From Bubalus kerabau (Eukaryota; Chordata; Mammalia; Artiodactyla; Bovidae), in assembly GCF_029407905.1 (NCBI RefSeq), contig NC_073635.1, forward strand, positions 36,385,501 through 36,449,500: a DNA stretch of 64,000 nucleotides, given 5' to 3'. The notes under the pieces were generated by a model. That model was given only the letters and a program-made list of their open reading frames with translations, was not told the DNA's origin and made no database searches. The position numbers and the translations under genes are program-made. The stretch's first letter is position 1. Each line of letters starts with the position of its first letter. This document shows positions 34,299 through 45,257 of the stretch, piece by piece.

Positions 34299-36092
34299 GT
34301 TGAGTTGAGTTCAGTCACTCAGTCGTGTCTGACTCTTTGCAACACCATGGGCTGCAGCACGCCAGGCCTCCCTGTCCATCACCAACTCCCAGAGTTTACT
34401 CAAATTCATGTCCATCGAGTCGGTGATGCCATCCAACCATCTCATACTCCATCATCCCCTTCTCCTCCTGACTTCAATCTTTCCCAGGATCAGGGTCGTT
34501 TCCAGTAAGTCAGTTCTTCACAATAGGTGGCCAAAGTATTGGAGTTTCAGCTTCAGCATCAGTCTTTCCAATGAATATTCAGGACTGATTTCCTCTAGGA
34601 TGGACTGGTTGGATCTCCTTGCTGTCCAAGAGACTCTCAAGAGTCTTCTCCAACACCACAGCTCAAAAGCATCAGTTCTTTGGCGCTCAGCTTTCTTTAT
34701 TGTCCAACTTTCACATCCATACATGACTACTGGAAAAACCATAGCTTTGACTAGACAGACCTTTGTCGGCAAAGTAATGTCTCTGCTTTTTAATATGCTG
34801 TCTAGGTTGGTTATAACTTTCCTTCCAAGGAGACAGTGTCTTTTAATTTCATGGCTACAGTCACCATGTGCAGTGATTTTGGAGCCCCAAAAAATAAAGT
34901 CTGTCACTGTTTCCATTGCTTCCCCATCTATTTGCCATGAAGTGATGGGACCAGATGCCATGATCTTCGTTTTCTGAATGCTGAGTTTTAAGCCAACTTT
35001 ATCATTCTCCTCTTTCACTTTCATCAAGAGGCTCTTTAGTTCTTCTTCACTTTCTGGCATAAGGGTGGTGTCATCTACATATCTGAGGTGATAGATATTT
35101 CTCTTGGCAATCTTGATTCCAGCTTGTGCTTCAGCCAGTCCAGCATTTCTCATGATGTACTCTGCATATAAGTTAAATAAGCAGGATGACAATATACAGC
35201 CTTGATGTACTCCTTTCCTGATTTGGAACCAGTCTGTTGCTCCATGTCCAGTTCTAGCTCTTGCTTCTTGACCTGCATACAGATTTCTCAGGGGGAAGGT
35301 CAAGTGGTCTGGAATTCCCATCTCTTGAAGAATTTTCCAGTTTGTTGTGATTCACACAGTCAAAGGCTTTGGCATAGTCAATAAAGCAGAAATAGATGTT
35401 TTTATGGAACTTGCTTGCTTTTTCGACAATCCAGCAGATGTTGGCAATTTGATCTCTGGTTCCTCTGCCTTTTCTAAAACTAGATTGCACATCTGGAAGT
35501 TCACGGTTCACGTATTGCTGAAGCCTGGCTTGGAGAATTTTGAGCATTATTTTGCTAGCGTGTAAGATGAGTGCAACTGTTCGGTAGTTTGAACATTTTA
35601 GAATCCACCTGCAATGCAGGAGACCCCAGATCAATTCCTGGGTTGGGCAGATCTCCTGGAGAAGGGATAGGCTACCCACTCCAGTATTCTTGGGCTTCCT
35701 CTGTGGCTCAGCTGGTAAAGAATCCACCAGCGAAGTGGGAGACCTGGGTTCGATCCCTGGGTTAGGAAGATCCCCCGGAGAAAGGAAAGGCTACCCACTC
35801 CAGTATTCTGGCCTGGAGAATTCCATGGACCAAGTTCATGGGGTCGCAAAGAGTAAGACACAACTGAGCGACTTTCACTTTCACTTTGAACATTCTTTGG
35901 CATTGCCTTTCTTTGGGATTAGAATGAAACCTGACCTTTTCCAGTCCTGTGGCCACTGCTGAGTTTTCCAACTTTGCTGGCATATTGAGTGCAGCACTTG
36001 CACAGCATCATCTTTCAGGATTTGAAATAGCTCAACTGGAATTCCATCACCTTCACTAGCTTTGTTCATAGTGATGCTTTCTAAGGCCCACT
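34299..36092 (-). mobile_element. BovB copy D (RT half), in IFT88 first intron
   Basis: Antisense on the plus strand, so co-oriented with IFT88. The minus-strand frame 34518-35321 (267 codons) keeps GVHQGCILSSCLFNLYAEY; the YADD box is changed to YVDD (about 35075). It is interrupted by a dimeric Bov-tA insert at 35598-35884. The 5' end stops at about 36092 against a Bov-A2. Confidence 0.94.
35598..35884 (+). repeat. Dimeric Bov-tA insert in BovB copy D
   Basis: A headless Bov-tA piece (35598-35691) is fused to a complete tRNA-headed Bov-tA (35692-35884, gggcttcctctgtggctcag). One 10-bp target duplication (tttgaacatt) at 35588-35597 and 35885-35894 bounds the whole. Confidence 0.92.
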
Positions 36093-36320
36093 GCCATGGG
36101 GCCTCACTCCCTGGTCCATGGGGTCGCTAAGAGTCGGACAGGACTGAGCGACTTCACTTTCCCTTTTCACTGTCATGCACTGGAGAAGGAAATGGCAACC
36201 CACTCCAGTGTTCTTGCCTGGAGAATCCCAGGGACGGCGGAGCCTGGTGGGTTGCCGTCTATGGGGTCACACAGAGTTGGGCACGACTGAAGCAACTTAG
36301 CAGCGGCAGCAGCAGTTAAT
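36093..36320 (+). repeat. Bov-A2 SINE (5'-truncated dimer)
   Basis: gtccatggggtcgctaagag... linker ttcactttcccttttcactg... second unit, ending with a gcggcagcagcag-type tail. Confidence 0.88.
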
Positions 36321-36472
36321 TTCGCATTACTTTTTGGAGATGAAAATTCACAAGAGCAAATGTCAATCATATATAAATGTTCATTCCAAAATACCTCCAG
36401 AAAGTATTAAGTTATGATAGAAGATATATAAAAAATTTTAACTTACAAGCTCTAGGTCAGGTAATGTGAAAC

Positions 36473-36673
36473 CAATGGTTCGCAAAGGTTAGCGTTTGCC
36501 AGAAACCTACTGACTTGTTAAAATCAGATTGCCACTCCCCCCGCCTTCACCAGTTTCTTATTCACTGGTGGGAGTCATCACCCTCATTCCTTGGAGTGTG
36601 GAGTTCTAACAAGTTTCTAATCAGGTGTTGCTGATGCTGATGTGGTCCACGGACCACACGTTGAGGACCACTG
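36473..36673 (-). repeat. MER5A-like hAT nonautonomous transposon
   Basis: The terminal pair caatggttcgcaaagg and gttgaggaccactg, and the internal ctgatgctgatgtggtccac, match MER5A. Strand is relative to the usual consensus. Confidence 0.75.
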
Positions 36674-36839
36674 TGCTCAAGGAGAACCTCCTGATTACAA
36701 GCCCCACTTAAGTCAATTTAGTTTACACGTCTGTCAGCAAAACAAGCCGCTTTACAACTGGAGATCCTTTCATCTGAGCTAACCAGACCAAAAAAGTTCA
36801 TCTATGAGAAACTCGGGCTAAACCGACACGGTGGGAACA

Positions 36840-37640
36840 AATGCAGAGAGTGCGAGTGGGGAAAGGTGAGGCGCCCAGGTGAGGCGGTCGAGCTCCACCA
36901 AGGCCCGGTGCAAAGGCAGCTCCCGGGACTGCGCCTCCCGGACTCAGCGCGGGAAGTCCCCCCGGGGCCCCCGTCCCGACCGGCGGCCTCCTGTTCCCCG
37001 GTGTCTGCACCAGACAGCCAGCCGCCCAGAGGCGGGGGCCGACTCCGGCCTGGGGACGCCCACCTCTGTGAGGGGAGCCCGAGCTCGCGCCTCTCTCACC
37101 CGCCGAGCCTTCCCGGGAATTTCAGAACTTCCGGTCACGAACTCGCGGTGAGGGGTTCAGGGCCGCGCGGCGGGGAAGGGCAGAGCCCCCTCCCGTGTCC
37201 CACCCCCAAAGCCCCCTCAGAGGGCGCTTGGTACCCGCGCCGCCCCGGGGCCCTCCCCTACCTCGCCGCGAGTGGAGGAGGGCGACCGCGACCGCGGCGG
37301 GGCGGGTGCGGCCTTGGCGGGACTCTTCAGAGAGCAGCGCGTCCGCGGCGTTGCCACGCGCGAAACCAAGGAAGCCGCTCCCACAGTGCTCCGCGAGAGG
37401 GCGGGACCGAGCCTTTAGAGCCAGAGAGACAGGCCTGGAGGGCGGGGGCGGGGCCAGAGGGGCGGGGCCTGAGGCGGGGCCTGGATGGCGGGGCGGGGCG
37501 GGTCCCGTGGAAGTGGGCAGGAGGGGCCGCACAGAGGCGGTCTTAGCGAGGCGGCGGCGATGGTGGATTCCGGCACGGGGAACCGGAAGGCAAGGAAGCC
37601 ACAGTCTTCTAGATCCTGATGAACTCAGCCGGAGGCCGGG
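36840..37640 (-). promoter_or_regulatory. IFT88: CpG-island promoter of IFT88 with GC-box array
   Basis: A CpG-dense, GC-rich block lies upstream (minus-strand sense) of IFT88 coding exon 1. A cluster of GGGCGG-type GC boxes at about 37441-37503 suggests Sp1/KLF-driven TATA-less initiation. An ETS-type ACTTCCGG core lies at about 37126-37134, and an X-box-like half site GTTGCC at 37350-37355; RFX factors use full X-boxes in ciliary genes, and only a half is seen. A possible donor for an untranslated first exon is at 37260-37262 (minus-strand GAG followed by gtaggg). Long frames on both strands here are GC-driven chance frames. The exact start site cannot be fixed from sequence. Confidence 0.75.
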
Positions 37641-38052
37641 TCACCGGCGGGTGGTGCTAGTTGCTGTGAATAGCTCCGGTGGCTGCGGCACTAGCCTGTG
37701 GGTCCTGGAAGCGCGTCGAGGCCGCTCTGGCTGTCTGGACTCACCCCAGCCCCACCCCGCGGTTCTCTTTGCAGAACCAGCTGGAGCCCGGGAGGCTCTT
37801 GGGGGCCTCCCGCACCTCGTGGTCCTGTCTTGTGTGTTCCTGCCCTGGACACCTCGAGGGTGGCCTGAGTCAGCCCAAGGCCATAAGGCCCATCACCTCA
37901 GTGTGATGCTCAGCAAGAGAATGAGGAGTGGACTTCATAACTGGTTCACATCATTAAAGTTTCTCCTACATTTTAAAATAAATGGGCAAGGACGTGTCTC
38001 AAGACACCAGTAATTAGTGACTTTTAAACTTTAAGTTTTAAAGTTTGAATTG
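37641..38052. other. Spacer beyond the IFT88 promoter
   Basis: Moderately GC-rich shoulder of the CpG island with one long plus-strand chance frame. No gene recognised. Confidence 0.4.
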
Positions 38053-38405
38053 TGCTGGAGAAGACTCTTGAGAGTCCATTGGACTGCAAGGAGATGAAAC
38101 CAGTCAATCCTAAAGGAAATCAACCCTGAATAATCGCTGGAAGGACTGATGCTGAAGCTGAAGCTCCAATACTTTGGCCACCTGATGAGAAAAGCCGACT
38201 CATTGGAAAAGACCTTGATGCTGGGAAAGATTGAGGGCAAAAGGAGAAGCGGGCAGTGGAGAATGAGATGGTTGGATGGCATCACCATCTCAATACATGA
38301 GTTTGAGCCAACACCAGGAGATGGTGGAGGACAGAGGAGCCTGGTGTGCTGCAGTCAATGGGGTCACAAAGAGTCAGACACAACTGACCGACTGAGCAAC
38401 AACAG
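38053..38405 (+). mobile_element. BovB 3'-end copy
   Basis: From gctggagaagactcttgaga to the gactgagcaacaacag 3' end. The C-terminal ORF piece (MLKLKLQYFGHLMRKADSLE) is recognisable. Confidence 0.9.
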
Positions 38406-38835
38406 ACTTTAAGTACATGTGGGGAGACAGTTCTCCATGAGTGTCTTGTTTCTGTTCTGGACCATTGAGATGGTTACTATAATTTTCAGCTGGACTATGG
38501 TACCCAGTTTTTTGTCAAACACCAGTCAAGTTGTTGCTGTGAAGGTGTTTTTTAGGTGTGCTGGCAGTTAGGTCAGTAGACTTTGAATAAAGCAGATTAT
38601 CCTCCATAATGTGGGTAGGCCTCGTCCAATCAGTTGAAAGACCTAAGAGGAAAGACTGACATCTCCAGGGAATGTGGGAGCCCTGCTTCCAGCTGCCTTC
38701 AGACTCAGCCACAACATCAGCTCTGCCCTGGGACTCCAGCTGCTCCCATAACCTCAGAGTGGATTCCTTAAAGTCATTTCTCTCCCACTCAGTCTCTATG
38801 GAGACTGTATTTTGAAAGAATTTTGTACAGGAAGG
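38406..38835. other. Intergenic, no recognised element
   Basis: No gene, RNA or repeat recognised. Confidence 0.4.
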
Positions 38836-39030
38836 GCTTCCCAGGTGGCAGAGTGATAAAGGAACCGCCTACAATGCAGGGAGATGCAGGTTTGTTCCCT
38901 GGGTTGGGACAATCCCCTGGAGAGGTAAATGGCAACCCATCCCAGTATTCTTGCCTGGACAATCCTATGGACAGAGGAGCCCATGAGGTCGGGAAGAGTC
39001 GGACACAACTGAGCACGCACACACACATGC
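38836..39030 (+). repeat. Bov-tA SINE
   Basis: Head gggcttcccaggtggcagag, box B ggtttgttccctgg, then the Bov-A unit, ending in a short CA repeat. Confidence 0.88.
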
Positions 39031-39198
39031 ACTGGAAGACTGAGATAATTTCCTCCCTCCAGTGCAAAAGGCAGGTTGGGCTCTCTGGCACAGTAGAGAT
39101 AATGTCTGCCTCCAGGGCAAACGCTGAGCCCCGTGCTGGCCTGTAGTTCATCTCAAGACTGAGGTTTCCTCCGTTTAGGGTCCTTTAGCTGTGACACA

Positions 39199-39464
39199 CG
39201 GAAAAGGCAATGGCACCCCACTCCAGTACCCTTGCCTGGAAAATCCCATGGACGGAGGAGCCTGGTAGGCTGCAGTCCATGGGGTTGCTAAGAGTCAGAC
39301 ACGACTGAGCAACTTCACTTTCACTTTCATGCATTGGAGAAGGAAATGGCAACCCACTCCAGTGTTCTTGCCTGGAGAATCCCAGGGACGGTGGAGCCTG
39401 ATGGGTTGCCATCTATGGGGTCGCACAGAGTTGGACACGACTGAATCGACTTAGCAGCAGCAGC
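39199..39464 (+). repeat. Bov-A2 SINE (dimer)
   Basis: Two Bov-A units with the ttcactttcactttcatgca linker. A 12-bp target duplication (agctgtgacaca) lies at 39187-39198 and 39465-39476. Confidence 0.95.
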
Positions 39465-39476
39465 AGCTGTGACACA

Positions 39477-40114
39477 AACTCACTGCCTGTGCAGCAGCAC
39501 TGGGCTACCCCCTTGGGACTCGGGAGGCGAGTGGGCCGAGGGGGCATGAAGTCCAGGCTCTCTCTGGCAGTGAACAGTAAGCTCCTGTCCCTGAGCTGGT
39601 GCTTTCTGCCGCAGTCACACACCCGCTAAGCTCATCAGCTGGGAGGTGCTCTTGCGAGTATCTGTGCCTGGCTCAAGCCGCTGCTTACGGCATGTTTGGT
39701 GAATTAATTGCTGAACACTGCAGAGCCCCCAAGTCGCTGTGTTTCCATTTTCATTATGTCTTTAGATCTCCCGGCTGTAAATTTCCAAATCCCTCAATTG
39801 TCTTTGTTTTGTTTTAAATCAGAAACAAATTCAAGTTCCTTTCAACTTGGTCACCCTTTAAGCACAATACCGTTACTTGCCAGGGTGTGCAGGATCATCT
39901 CTTTCGTTTCAAATGTTGTAATGAAGCTACTACTTATTAAGCACATGCCTACATCACCAGACAACATGCTAAGGTCATATAACTTGTGTTACTAAAATAT
40001 AACCTCCAGAGAGAACAGATTCTCGTGTCTGTTCCCTCCCACCCAGAGGCCAGGTAGCCGTCTCATGCTGCCCAGTTTCCTTAACACCTGACTCTCCCCA
40101 CTGCCTCTTCACTC
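39477..40114. other. Intergenic, mostly unrecognised
   Basis: 39930-40000 weakly resembles a reversed MIR (tacttattaagcacatgcct). Otherwise nothing recognised. Confidence 0.35.
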
Positions 40115-40262
40115 CCATCTTCTCTCGCTGTCACTCTGTCTGTTCTCCACATGATCATCCTGCAGTGAAAATCTGATCACATCACTCTCTACTCAGAACC
40201 TTCTGGAGCCCTCTGTCCCTCCTGGCCTTGACCTGTGAACAAAGTCTAAGGCCCTTCAGGGG
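40115..40262 (-). repeat. L2-like fragment
   Basis: tgaaaatctgatcacatcac... accttctggagccctctgtc... aaagtctaaggccctt follows the L2 3' pattern. Strand uncertain. Confidence 0.5.
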
Positions 40263-40792
40263 TCAGGACTCAGGATTCTTTGTTGTGGCCAAGAAAAATC
40301 AATTGTTGCTAACTGAAGCAGAAAAGGAATTTTTTGGAAAGGTATCAGGTGACTCGGAATTGTCGGAGAAGCTAAGGAGCAAGGTTTGGAAAAACAACAG
40401 CGGATCAGGCAGTAAGGCCCAGCCAAAACCATCCTCCAGAAGTGAGTGGCCAAAGCCATGACCTGCCCTCACTGTCTGCTCAGGACCTGTGTGGGATTTT
40501 CAAGTGTCAAGCTAGGAAAATCCCAGGAAAAGCAGAACAAATTGGCCACCCCACTTAGTCTGCTGCTGTGGGTTCCTGCTGGCTCGGTACCATGAGACCT
40601 GCCTTCTTGCGGGTGGATGTGTGGTCACACAGCTGTGCTCTGGGCTCTGGCGTGTCCTGCTTTCCCACTGGGCCCTGGTTTCGTCCCGGCCCCTGTGGAC
40701 CATTTCTAATCATCCTGTCCTTTATTTGCCTCCCTCCTGGGTCAAAGCCCCAGATGAGAACACAAGTTGGCTGTGTTTAAGTCAAATGCTAG
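40263..40792. other. Intergenic, no recognised element
   Basis: Short frames only. Confidence 0.4.
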
Positions 40793-40918
40793 GAATTCCT
40801 CGGTGGTCCAGTGGTTAAGACTCTGCGCTTCCAATGCAGGAGGCACAGGTTTGATCCCTGGTTAGGGAACTAAGATCCCACAGTCTGCACTGTATGGCCA
40901 AAATATAAATAAGTAAAT
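40793..40918 (+). repeat. CHR-type SINE
   Basis: ggaattcctcggtggtccag, box B ggtttgatccctgg, tail aaaatataaataagtaaat. Confidence 0.85.
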
Positions 40919-41095
40919 GAAATGAGGACACCAGTCAGATTGGATTAAGTCCTGCACTCAGGGCCTCCTTTTAGGCCCTCCTTAATCCCTCCTTAAAGGC
41001 CCTGTCTCCAAATACTGTCCCATTCTGGGATCCTGGGGGTGGAGCTTCCACATTTGAATTTGGGGGACAGGATTTGGTCCATAACACCTGGTATA
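40919..41095 (-). repeat. MLT1/MaLR-like LTR fragment
   Basis: gaggacaccagtcagattgg... cctgtctccaaatactgtcc... tttgggggacaggatttggt resembles the reversed 5' half of a MaLR LTR. Confidence 0.5.
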
Positions 41096-41137
41096 TGTGA
41101 GGCCCTGGGGATCTGCCAGTATCAGAGCTCATAACAG

Positions 41138-41444
41138 GTCTTTTTTTTTTTAAGATTTATATATTTATTTAATTTATTTTTTGGCTGTTCTGGGTCTTCA
41201 TTGCTGCATGGGATTTCTCTCGATGAAGCAAGAGGAAGCTACTCTCTAGTTGTGGGGTGCTGGCTTCTCATCGTGGTGGCTTCTCTTGTTGCAGAGCACG
41301 GGCTCTAGGTGTGCAGGCTTTAGCAGCTGTGGTACACGGGCGTAGCTGCTTTGCAGCATGTGGGATCCTCCCTGCCCAGGGATCAAACCTGTGACCCTTG
41401 CATTGTAAGGTGGATTCCTATCCACTGGACCACCAGGGAAGTCC
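41138..41444 (-). repeat. CHR-type SINE, reverse, full length
   Basis: Starts with T-run/ttttggctgttctgggtctt and ends ccaccagggaagtc. A 10-bp target duplication (ctcataacag) lies at 41128-41137 and 41445-41454. Confidence 0.93.
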
Positions 41445-41482
41445 CTCATAACAGTTTTATAGTTACTGTTTATTCATAAAAG

Positions 41483-41518
41483 TTTATTTAAGTACACCAC
41501 TGGGTGTACTTAAATAAA
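41483..41518. repeat. Perfect 16-bp inverted repeat, 4-nt loop
   Basis: Arms 41483-41498 and 41503-41518 are exact reverse complements (tttatttaagtacacc) around loop actg. Confidence 0.95.
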
Positions 41519-42536
41519 ATACAGGTGTTATCACCACTGGGTTCCCACTCCAGCTTGGCAACACTTAGTTTATCTAATAAGTAATTTATTAGGCACTGTG
41601 AAGACCTTTCACCTCTTCTGCCCAGAAAAATACCATGAAATGCAGTGATTGCCTGTTAAATATTTAAAATTATCATGGCAATTTATTTAACCATAAAAGC
41701 TAGAAGCCAATTAGCCTGAAAATGTAAATCGAAATTTTTTTCTCTCATCTTTTAAATAACTGAGACCAAGTCTTTCCTGAGGCTAACAACACGACCAGTA
41801 AAGCTTATCATCCTTTTTAATGCTTATTAAGGGGATAGTCACCACTCAATGTCATGAATATACAGTCACTGAAGTTCCATGTACTCTTTTAAATCTTTTA
41901 CTGTTTGTAAGACATATTACTAACCTATATTCCACAGGGCATTTGACCAGGGGTTCTCTTTGGGTTGAAATGTGCAAGAGAAGGATTGAGTAGGCCTAAT
42001 TTTGCATATTCTGCATTGAACGTCCTATGCTGCCTCCCTCCAGAGCCACCTCAGTGAGAGTCATATTTCTTAACATGGAAAGCACTGCTTCTCTAACTGG
42101 CACCAGCCAAGGCTGGAGAAGTCAACCTCGGGGCCTTTGGGGAGGATTGTTAGACCCTAAATTCTGGGTGGACGGTTTGCGCTAGGCTCAAAAGATTTCT
42201 TACATGGAAGTTACAAATTAACTTGAACCTGCCAATAATTTCAATCTGTTCTAAAATAAATGAACATCGGACTGTGAATTACCCTCTGTCCATTCACACC
42301 ACAGAAACCAGGCTCATTAACTGGTTGATATCAAGAGGTAATATACAAGGCAGTGTGAGACACTTCGGGTTGTACCTATAACCGTCACCTGCCCACAGAT
42401 GCTTCTTGAATCTGTGTCTCCTAGGTTATAGTCTTCCAGCTTGGCTTAAATAAAACTCTTTTATATTCCTATTATAAATTGTTTATTGATTATTTTCAGC
42501 AAAGGGGGGTGGGGTGGAGAAGGAAATGGCAACCTT
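41519..42536. other. Intergenic, possible LTR relic on the right
   Basis: 42070-42500 ends with ggcttaaataaaactctttt, which resembles an ERV LTR polyadenylation region. No paired LTR found. Otherwise nothing recognised. Confidence 0.3.
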
Positions 42537-43063
42537 TTACCGTGCTATTGAATGGTTTGCCTTGGAAATGAACAGAGATCATTCTGTTGTGTTTGAGATT
42601 GTATCCAAGTACTGCATTTCGGACTCTTTTGTTGACCATGATGGCTACTCCATTTCTTCTAAGGGATTCCTACCCATAGTAGTAGATATAATGGTCATCT
42701 GAGTTACATTCACCCATTCCAGTCCATTTTAGTTCGCTGATTCCTAGGATGTCGACGTTCACTCTTGCCATCTCCTGTTTGATCACTTCCAATTTGCCTT
42801 GATTCATGGACCTAACATTCCAGGTTCCTATGCAATATTGCTCTTTACAGCATCAGACCTTGCTTCCATCACCAGTCACATCCACAACTGGGTGTTGTTT
42901 TTGCTTTGGCTCCATCCCTTCATTCTTTCTGGAGTTATTTGTCCACTGATCTCCAGTAGCATATTGGGCACCTACCGACCTGGGGAGTTCCTCTTTCAGT
43001 GTCCTATCTTTTTGCCTTTTCAAACTGTTCTCAAGGTTCTCAAGGTGAGAATACTGAAGTGGT
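42537..43063 (-). mobile_element. BovB 5'/endonuclease-region fragment without a 3' end
   Basis: Reverse BovB text from the endonuclease region (tattgaatggtttgccttgg, tactgcatttcggactcttt, cattccaggttcctatgcaa) to near the element head (atactgaagtggt). Unlike the other copies it lacks the 3' end. Confidence 0.9.
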
Positions 43064-43093
43064 ATAATAATAAGTGGTATAAAAAGAAAATTA

Positions 43094-43252
43094 GAAGTTA
43101 AAAAAATACTCAGATAAAAATATTTACTTGTAAAGCATTGCAGACAGCTTCGATAAAATATTCAGAGATGCACATTCTTTAATGCACAAAGCTTGTTTAT
43201 CTGAGTTCAAACACATTTAATAATTCACACCCAGTTATACTGAGTATAATAA
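43094..43252 (+). repeat. Direct repeat, copy 1
   Basis: About 159 bp, from gaagttaaaaaaatactcag to ccagttatactgagtataat. About 95 percent identical by eye to 43769-43932. Confidence 0.92.
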
Positions 43253-43294
43253 CTGCCAATAACCATGACATTACATAGTTACCTATGTAACTAT

Positions 43295-43512
43295 GGGGCT
43301 TCTCAGGTGGTGCTATTGGTAAAGAACCTGCCAGCCAATGCAGGAGACATAAGAAATGTGGGTTCAATCCCTGGGTCGGCAAGATCTCCTGAAGGATAGC
43401 ATGACAACCCATTCCAGCATTCTTGCCTGGGGAATCCCATGGACAGAGGAGCCTGGTGGGCTATAGTCTGTAGGGTCACAAAGAGTTGGACACAACTGAA
43501 GCCACTTACACA
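43295..43512 (+). repeat. Bov-tA SINE
   Basis: Head gggcttctcaggtggtgcta, box B gggttcaatccctgg, then the Bov-A unit. It sits just right of a 9-bp inverted repeat (catagttac / gtaactatg, 43274-43295). Confidence 0.9.
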
Positions 43513-43530
43513 CACATTCACACATCTAAC

Positions 43531-43572
43531 TATATATATGTGTGTATATATATGTATATGTGTGTGTGTATA
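43531..43572. repeat. (TA)n/(TG)n microsatellite
   Basis: Alternating tatata and tgtgtg runs. Confidence 0.9.
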
Positions 43573-43768
43573 ATAACTACATAACTATTGTTAAGGGAAA
43601 GTTCCTTAGTATTAATGAATATTTAAATTCAAAAATAAGATTTTTCTTCACATGAATCTTCACATTTTAAGTCGGTAGAGTGCCCTAGATTTAAGGTAAC
43701 AAATCCGTGTTCAGTATGAAAGGAGATTGTTGATTAACACAGGGGAGTGGGGCAGAGAGAAAAAAGTG

Positions 43769-43932
43769 GAAGTTAAAAAAATACTCAGATAAAAATATTT
43801 ACTTGCAAAGGATCGCAGACAGCTTCGATAAAATATTCAGAGATGCACATTCTTTCATCTAACGCACAAAGCTTGTTTATCTGAGTTCAAACACATTTAA
43901 TAATTCACATCCAGTTATACTGAGTATAATAA
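43769..43932 (+). repeat. Direct repeat, copy 2
   Basis: Copy of 43094-43252 with a few substitutions and a 5-base insertion near 43858. Confidence 0.92.
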
Positions 43933-45112
43933 ATGTTCAGACAACATTTATGGATGGAAACTAGTTAAAGGCAAACTGAGGTGCCTCTGATCACTGCCCC
44001 CATGGTCCAGGCTGAGCTTGGAGCAAAGTGGGCCAGGGTGAGGGTCTCTTCAGAAAGCCCTTGCTGGAGCCGCATGCACCATGTACCCAAGATGCTCAGG
44101 CTTCACCAAGGCCCCGCTCTGAAAGGGCAGCTTGTGCAGCATGTGTGCAAAGTAAATTCCCTTCGCCTTGACTTTCCCTTTCTGCTTGCATAACAGCTTG
44201 TTATTAAAAGCCTTATTCCCTAGTAGAACATGTCGATTTTTTCTACTTGCATGACTCCGTAATTAAGTCAGTTTCATAATAACAGATGGGAATTTAGCTT
44301 TCTAGCTCCAAAGTAGGATCAGTGAAGGCTGGAACGTGGCCTGGAGAAAAACCTATAACTTTTTATCCAATCCAAAATAAACACTCATTCTCTCATCCAA
44401 AATCACACACACACACAAACCCAAGTATGCTCAAATAACGAAAACTCCTTTAGAATATTGTACAAGGGTATTTTTAATGACCTGAAATAGTGAAATTACG
44501 TGCTTTCTATTGTCAGCATAAATATTTTCATTGCTCTGTGTCAGTTATGTTCAGGGTTTAATAGTAACATTTGTTCATTCTTTCATTCATTTGTTCAAAT
44601 GTAGGAGAGTCTTGAGAAATAAGGCATTTCTGTAAGATGGAGCAGGATGAGTAAGCAGCATTAAATCAAATATAAAGTTTAGTTCCTTAGTCTCACTGGC
44701 TGCATTCAGCAGGTGTGTACTGGAGACACATGTGCAGAACTTTTCCATCATCACAGGAGGACCTGCCCATAGACTCTGTACCTGTACAGGATGGAGAGAT
44801 CATTAAACTCACCTCACGCACCACCAGGATCAACTGGAATAAACAGTTTGTAACTGTTTGTAAGCCCAGAACATGGCCTAAAGAATCATCAGTGACCTGG
44901 TCAGTAAATTCTGCTAAATACCCATAACAATACAGTACAGAATGTTGAGAAATGAATTACTGTCGTATTGACGCGTGCTCTTCAAAATTCTCCGTGTGAA
45001 GAACAAATATCACTTTACAGAAACATCGTTAGTCATCATATTCATTTGGTTCATGTTTTGGGTGAGTTTGTTTAATTCCAGGGGGAAGTGGGAGCGATTT
45101 GGGGGAAGATGG

Positions 45113-45116
<4 letters not shown>
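43933..45116. other. Intergenic, no recognised element
   Basis: A short (CA)n run at about 44405. No gene or clear repeat. Confidence 0.35.

Positions 45117-45150
<34 letters not shown>
45117..45150. repeat. (GT)17 microsatellite
   Basis: Seventeen uninterrupted GT units, at the former A-tail side of a reversed SINE. Confidence 0.97.
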
Positions 45151-45153
<3 letters not shown>

Positions 45154-45257
45154 AAGCCATGCAGCTTGTGGGATCTTAATTCCCTGACCAGAGATTGAAC
45201 CAGGACAGGGCAGTGGGAGCTCTGAGTCCTAACCACTGGACCACCAGGTAATTCCCA
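45151..45257 (-). repeat. CHR-type SINE, reverse
   Basis: agccatgcagcttgtgggat... ctaaccactggaccaccagg... aattccc. Confidence 0.85.

Noticed and set aside
36424..36470. Candidate IFT88 5' exon with a perfect minus-strand gtaagt donor at 36419-36429
   Set aside because: No convincing acceptor, and the sequence next to it is a MER5A-like transposon. It does not encode the short N-terminal peptide of the human long isoform.
36866..38013. 226- and 272-codon plus-strand frames in the IFT88 CpG island
   Set aside because: Same GC-driven effect. No homology or exon signals beyond the promoter region.
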